A stretch of 64,000 bases of DNA, from NCBI GenBank assembly GCA_046705285.1, contig JBJKQK010000130.1, positions 1 to 64,000 on the forward strand, written 5' to 3'. The translations under genes were made by a program, and so were the position numbers. Source of the DNA: SCRD01 sp046705285 (GTDB taxonomy: Bacteria > Acidobacteriota > Terriglobia > UBA7540). Positions 61,331 through 64,000 of the stretch are shown one piece after another. The notes under the pieces were generated by a model. It ran no database searches, was not told the DNA's origin, and saw only the letters and a program-made list of their open reading frames with translations. Position 1 is the first letter of the stretch; every line of letters starts with the position of its first letter.

Positions 61331-61408
61331 ATATCACATACTATATAATGTATTTCCATATTTAATATCATCCGACCAAGCTGATTATCGTTGTGGAAGG
61401 AGGACGTA
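61331..61408. other. AT-rich gap between parB and bactofilin
   Basis: The segment around 61320-61375 is very AT-rich against a GC-rich background and includes TATATAATG (TATAAT at 61345-61350). It could hold a promoter for the bactofilin gene, but no matched -35 is seen at 17 bases. Confidence 0.4.
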
Positions 61409-61828
61409 ATGGCATCAAGGTTGCGGGAACTGTTCCGCACAAGCTCGCCGGACCATCTTGCTGATCAGGAGCTTGTTGGGCTGCTCGAGCCGGGTCTTGA
61501 GTTCGAAGGCAAAATGACTGCCACCTCTGGAATTGTACGGCTGAACACCCATTTCAAAGGCGAGGTTCATTGTGCCGGAACGCTGGTTATTGCGGCGCAG
61601 GGCGAGATGGAAGGCGAAATTCATTCCAAGTTCGTCAGCGTGGCCGGCAAAATCAAAGGAACGGTGCATGCTACTGAGAAAGTTGAGATCAAGGCCAAGG
61701 GCGTTGTGCTTGGAGACATCTACACAACCTCGCTCATTCTGGAGCCAGGTGGCTATTTTGACGGGCAATGCCACATGCCCGATCGTGTGCCGGCCAACGA
61801 GTCGGTGGAGGCGGAGCAGAAGGTTTAG
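61409..61828 (+). CDS. Bactofilin family cytoskeletal protein
   Basis: A 139-aa protein of the bactofilin (DUF583) family, which polymerises into beta-helix filaments that guide cell shape and the placement of envelope or chromosome-segregation machinery. The core shows repeated short beta-turn segments (VRLNTHFKGEVHCAGTLVIA, GEMEGEIHSKFVSVAGKIKG, TVHATEKVEIKAKGVVLGDI). AGGAGG lies at normal distance before the ATG at 61409. It follows parAB directly; in other bacteria bactofilins interact with ParABS, so the location is meaningful. Confidence 0.9.
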   Translation: MASRLRELFRTSSPDHLADQELVGLLEPGLEFEGKMTATSGIVRLNTHFKGEVHCAGTLVIAAQGEMEGEIHSKFVSVAGKIKGTVHATEKVEIKAKGVVLGDIYTTSLILEPGGYFDGQCHMPDRVPANESVEAEQKV

Positions 61829-62025
61829 CCAAGCTGCCCTGATTCCTGGCAGAGAGTCAAACCAAAATCCCCTTTGCTCCAACACCATCACCCAGCTTAC
61901 CAAGCTCGCACGTTCCATTGACTGCAGCCTTCCTTTTTGGCCAAAACCGAATCGCAAACCTGCACAGCGTCCAAGGGCCGAGTTCACCGATTCAGCTTTT
62001 TCATCGATCTAGCGGAGCTTTCGGC

Positions 62026-62634
62026 ATGACGGTTGTTGTCGTTGGAGGTCACACTCGCAATATCGGCAAGACTTCAGTTATGGCGGAGCTGATTCGCAGC
62101 ATCAGGCCGCCGGAGTGGGCCGCAGTGAAAATCACGCAATATGGCCATGGCGTTTGCTCACTCAATGGAGAGCCGTGTTCGTGCGATCCAGGCGAACACG
62201 GATTTGCCCTGACGGAGGAACGGGAGTACAAAGGGCGTGGCGATACGCGGCGATTCCTCCAAGCCGGTGCTCGACGGTCTTTCTGGCTCAGGGTGCGCCA
62301 CGGCGGTCTCAAGCGGGCTTTTCCAGCCCTGATCCGAGCTCTGCAGTCGGAAGAGTGGGTAATGATTGAGAGCAACAGCATTCTGAGCCTTCTTGACCCG
62401 GCCCTTTACCTTTTCGTTCTCGATCATTCCCAGCGCGACTTTAAAGCATCAGCCCAAACGTATCTCGACCGCGCCGATGCTCTGGTCACGATAGGTTCCT
62501 CCGGGGGCGCTCATCCCTGGCCGGAAATTCATGCCGGGACTCTCAAGAGCAAGCCGGTCTTCCCAGTCCTGCCGCCCGAGTACACCAGCGAAGAACTCAC
62601 CCGTTTTGTCCGGCAACAACTTGGCCTTTGCTGA
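62026..62634 (+). CDS. MobB-like P-loop NTPase
   Basis: A 202-aa protein with an N-terminal P-loop GGHTRNIGKTSVM, followed by IRPPEWAAVKITQYGHG, a Cys-rich SLNGEPCSCDPGEHGF segment and RGDTRRFLQAGARRSFWLRV, which resembles the KDSxRxxxAGA pattern of MobB, the accessory GTPase of molybdopterin guanine dinucleotide synthesis. The late part has SNSILSLLDPALYLFVLDHS. The Cys pair hints at metal or Fe-S binding. It is convergent with a molybdopterin oxidoreductase gene 69 bases away, consistent with a molybdenum role, but the link is an inference. GGAG precedes the ATG at 62026. Confidence 0.68.
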   Translation: MTVVVVGGHTRNIGKTSVMAELIRSIRPPEWAAVKITQYGHGVCSLNGEPCSCDPGEHGFALTEEREYKGRGDTRRFLQAGARRSFWLRVRHGGLKRAFPALIRALQSEEWVMIESNSILSLLDPALYLFVLDHSQRDFKASAQTYLDRADALVTIGSSGGAHPWPEIHAGTLKSKPVFPVLPPEYTSEELTRFVRQQLGLC

Positions 62635-62702
62635 GAACGGGTGAGCATCATGAAGGACTCTTCCCGAATGGCCGTTCCCTCGGAGGCATAGCCTGGCCGT
62701 CT

Positions 62703-64000
62703 CTACTTCCGGGAAACCTCCACCAGCGCACTGTAGTCCGGCACCCCGCTATCGTCGAGCCGCCCGGAAGGGATCAGCACGTTCCCTTCCGGCCAGTGAA
62801 CCTGCAAGCTTCCCGGCTTGATGTGGTCTACCCGGACTCGTCCGCGGAACCGCCCATACTCGTTCCGCAGTACGACCGGATCGCCCGGATGCAGCCTCAG
62901 CCGCGCTGCGTCCTCGGCCGCCATGATCACGTCGTCGCGCTGCGCACCGTTCAGCGGGTCAGAGTCCGCATGCACGATACTGTTAAACTGTTTTCCCCGG
63001 CGCGTGCTCAGCAGGAATTTCCCTTTGGGAATGCTCTCATGGGGTAAATCGATGGCGGAAAAATGCCCTTTGCCGCTGGGGGTCGCAAAGCTGTCAGCCA
63101 GCAGGCGCGGCCCACCGTACTGGAAGCTGTCGCCCTTCTGCCGAAGCTTCCCGATGCCACGATAGGTGGGGCAGACGCGATCAATCTCCCCCCGGATGTC
63201 GGCCGTATCCTTCCACGGAAAGACCTTCGCGGCGCCCTTGGGATCAAGGTGTCGCGCCAGCATAACCGGAATTTCCCACTCGTCGCAGGCTTCGCCGGGG
63301 CGCGGGCCGGGAATTTCCGGGCTATAGATCACGCGGCGCTCGGTGCTGGTTTCGGTCCCGCCGCCTCGCTGCTCATAGCGGTTGCGTGCGGGCAGCAAAA
63401 CTACCGTCTCTCCGGGATCGACCAGCATGGTGGGATTCACCACAATATCCTGGTGAACCCTCAGCCGCAGGCGAGCGAGAGCGTCATGAACGCGATCGGG
63501 CTCGGGGAGGGTATCAAGAAAGTTGCCGCCGCTCTGCCAAAGCATGTCGATTTCACCGCGCTCGGCGCCCAGCACCATTTCAGCCGCGCCCATGCCCTTC
63601 CACGCAGGCGGCTTAAAGCCCCAGACTTCCCGTGACGCAAAGCGTTTGGCGTTCTTCTCATTCACAGGAAATCCCATCACGTATGCGCCGGGCATAGCTC
63701 CCATTTCGGCGCCACCCTGCACGCCGCTGTGGCCGCGGATCGGCATCAGGCCGGTGTGAGGACGGCCAACATTGCCGCGCGCAAGTTGCAGATTCACGAT
63801 GGCGCGCACGTTGTCGCTGCCAAAGCTGTGGTGCGTGATGCCCATGCTCCAGACGAAAATGGCGCTGCGAGCCTTGCCGAAAGCTTGCGCAAATCGCAGC
63901 ATGTCGGCCCGCCCGAGTCCGGAGCCGCGTTCCAGCTCCTCCCATCGCAAGCGCCGCGTTTTGATCTCAAGAGCCCGCCAGCCGGTAGCCCGTTCGTCAA
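62703..64000 (-). CDS. Molybdopterin oxidoreductase, FdhF/YdeP-like (partial, C-terminal part)
   Basis: The frame runs off the right edge; 431 residues of the C-terminal part are visible. GITHHSFGSDNVRAIVNLQL then ARGNVGRPHTGLMPIRGHSG and VQGGAEMGAMPGAYV match the YdeP group of molybdo-bis-MGD enzymes (related to formate dehydrogenase H). The C-terminal domain (GDPVVLRNEYGRFRGRVRVD, HWPEGNVLIPSGRLDDSGVP) binds the pterin. Formate or another small substrate is possible; YdeP is not a proven formate dehydrogenase. The [4Fe-4S] and active-site part lies outside the window. A MobB-like gene converges on it. Confidence 0.87.
   Translation of the reverse strand, partial: DERATGWRALEIKTRRLRWEELERGSGLGRADMLRFAQAFGKARSAIFVWSMGITHHSFGSDNVRAIVNLQLARGNVGRPHTGLMPIRGHSGVQGGAEMGAMPGAYVMGFPVNEKNAKRFASREVWGFKPPAWKGMGAAEMVLGAERGEIDMLWQSGGNFLDTLPEPDRVHDALARLRLRVHQDIVVNPTMLVDPGETVVLLPARNRYEQRGGGTETSTERRVIYSPEIPGPRPGEACDEWEIPVMLARHLDPKGAAKVFPWKDTADIRGEIDRVCPTYRGIGKLRQKGDSFQYGGPRLLADSFATPSGKGHFSAIDLPHESIPKGKFLLSTRRGKQFNSIVHADSDPLNGAQRDDVIMAAEDAARLRLHPGDPVVLRNEYGRFRGRVRVDHIKPGSLQVHWPEGNVLIPSGRLDDSGVPDYSALVEVSRK

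Overview
The window is a dense bacterial chromosome segment of moderately high GC that spans the replication-initiation region. I infer an Acidobacteriota-like organism. The grounds are the dnaA-dnaN-gyrB-gyrA run, a bacterial inositol-3-phosphate synthase, PadR and winged-helix regulators each paired with a small membrane protein, an aromatic-repeat (WTPGYW) secreted protein, Tat-exported sulfatase and aldo/keto reductase, a bactofilin beside parAB, and short dispersed GC-rich hairpins. No single marker proves the phylum. I see no rRNA, tRNA, CRISPR array, prophage or intact insertion sequence.

Layout. 0-8 kb: purC, a CvpA-type membrane protein and a Fis-type HTH protein, then a TPR lipoprotein-like protein, inositol-3-phosphate synthase, two cyclophilins and the aromatic-repeat secreted protein. 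8.5-17.8 kb: a PAS/SpoIIE phosphatase, uppS preceded by a regulator/membrane pair, kdsB, an AIR-synthase-like protein and ftsH. 18.4-26.3 kb: dnaA, a likely oriC, dnaN, gyrB and gyrA. 26.3-31.7 kb: larE, PadR plus membrane partner, and glmS with a histone-deacetylase-family gene. 31.8-44.4 kb: sulfatase and phosphoesterase, argJ, a P5C dehydrogenase, aldo/keto reductase, acyl-CoA dehydrogenase, and selD. 44.8-54.2 kb: an NmrA-like protein, trpB2, an exported aldo/keto reductase, a GH63-like glucosidase and a debranching-type amylo-1,6-glucosidase. 54.3-58 kb: heme and cytochrome-oxidase genes (CDGSH protein, HemJ-like, CtaM/DUF420-like, ctaB, cox3). 58.8-64 kb: rsmG, parA and parB with two perfect parS sites, a bactofilin, a MobB-like P-loop protein and the C-terminal part of a YdeP-type molybdopterin oxidoreductase cut by the window edge.

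The strongest unusual observations are these. selD reads through an in-frame TGA that is followed by a near-perfect bacterial SECIS hairpin, so it is a selenoprotein and the organism should decode Sec. glmS begins Met-Ser-Gly instead of Met-Cys-Gly, so it lacks the catalytic N-terminal cysteine although the rest of the glutaminase site is intact. The sulfatase-family protein has Thr where the formylglycine Cys/Ser should be. Several promoters (selD, padR, the winged-helix operon) are placed so that the transcript would start at or within a few bases of the start codon, which suggests leaderless mRNAs. parS sites flank rsmG about 40 kb from dnaA.

Much of the gene content is housekeeping: nucleotide and envelope synthesis, chromosome replication and segregation, heme-copper oxidase assembly and alpha-glucan turnover. 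I found no defence island or clearly new multi-gene system.
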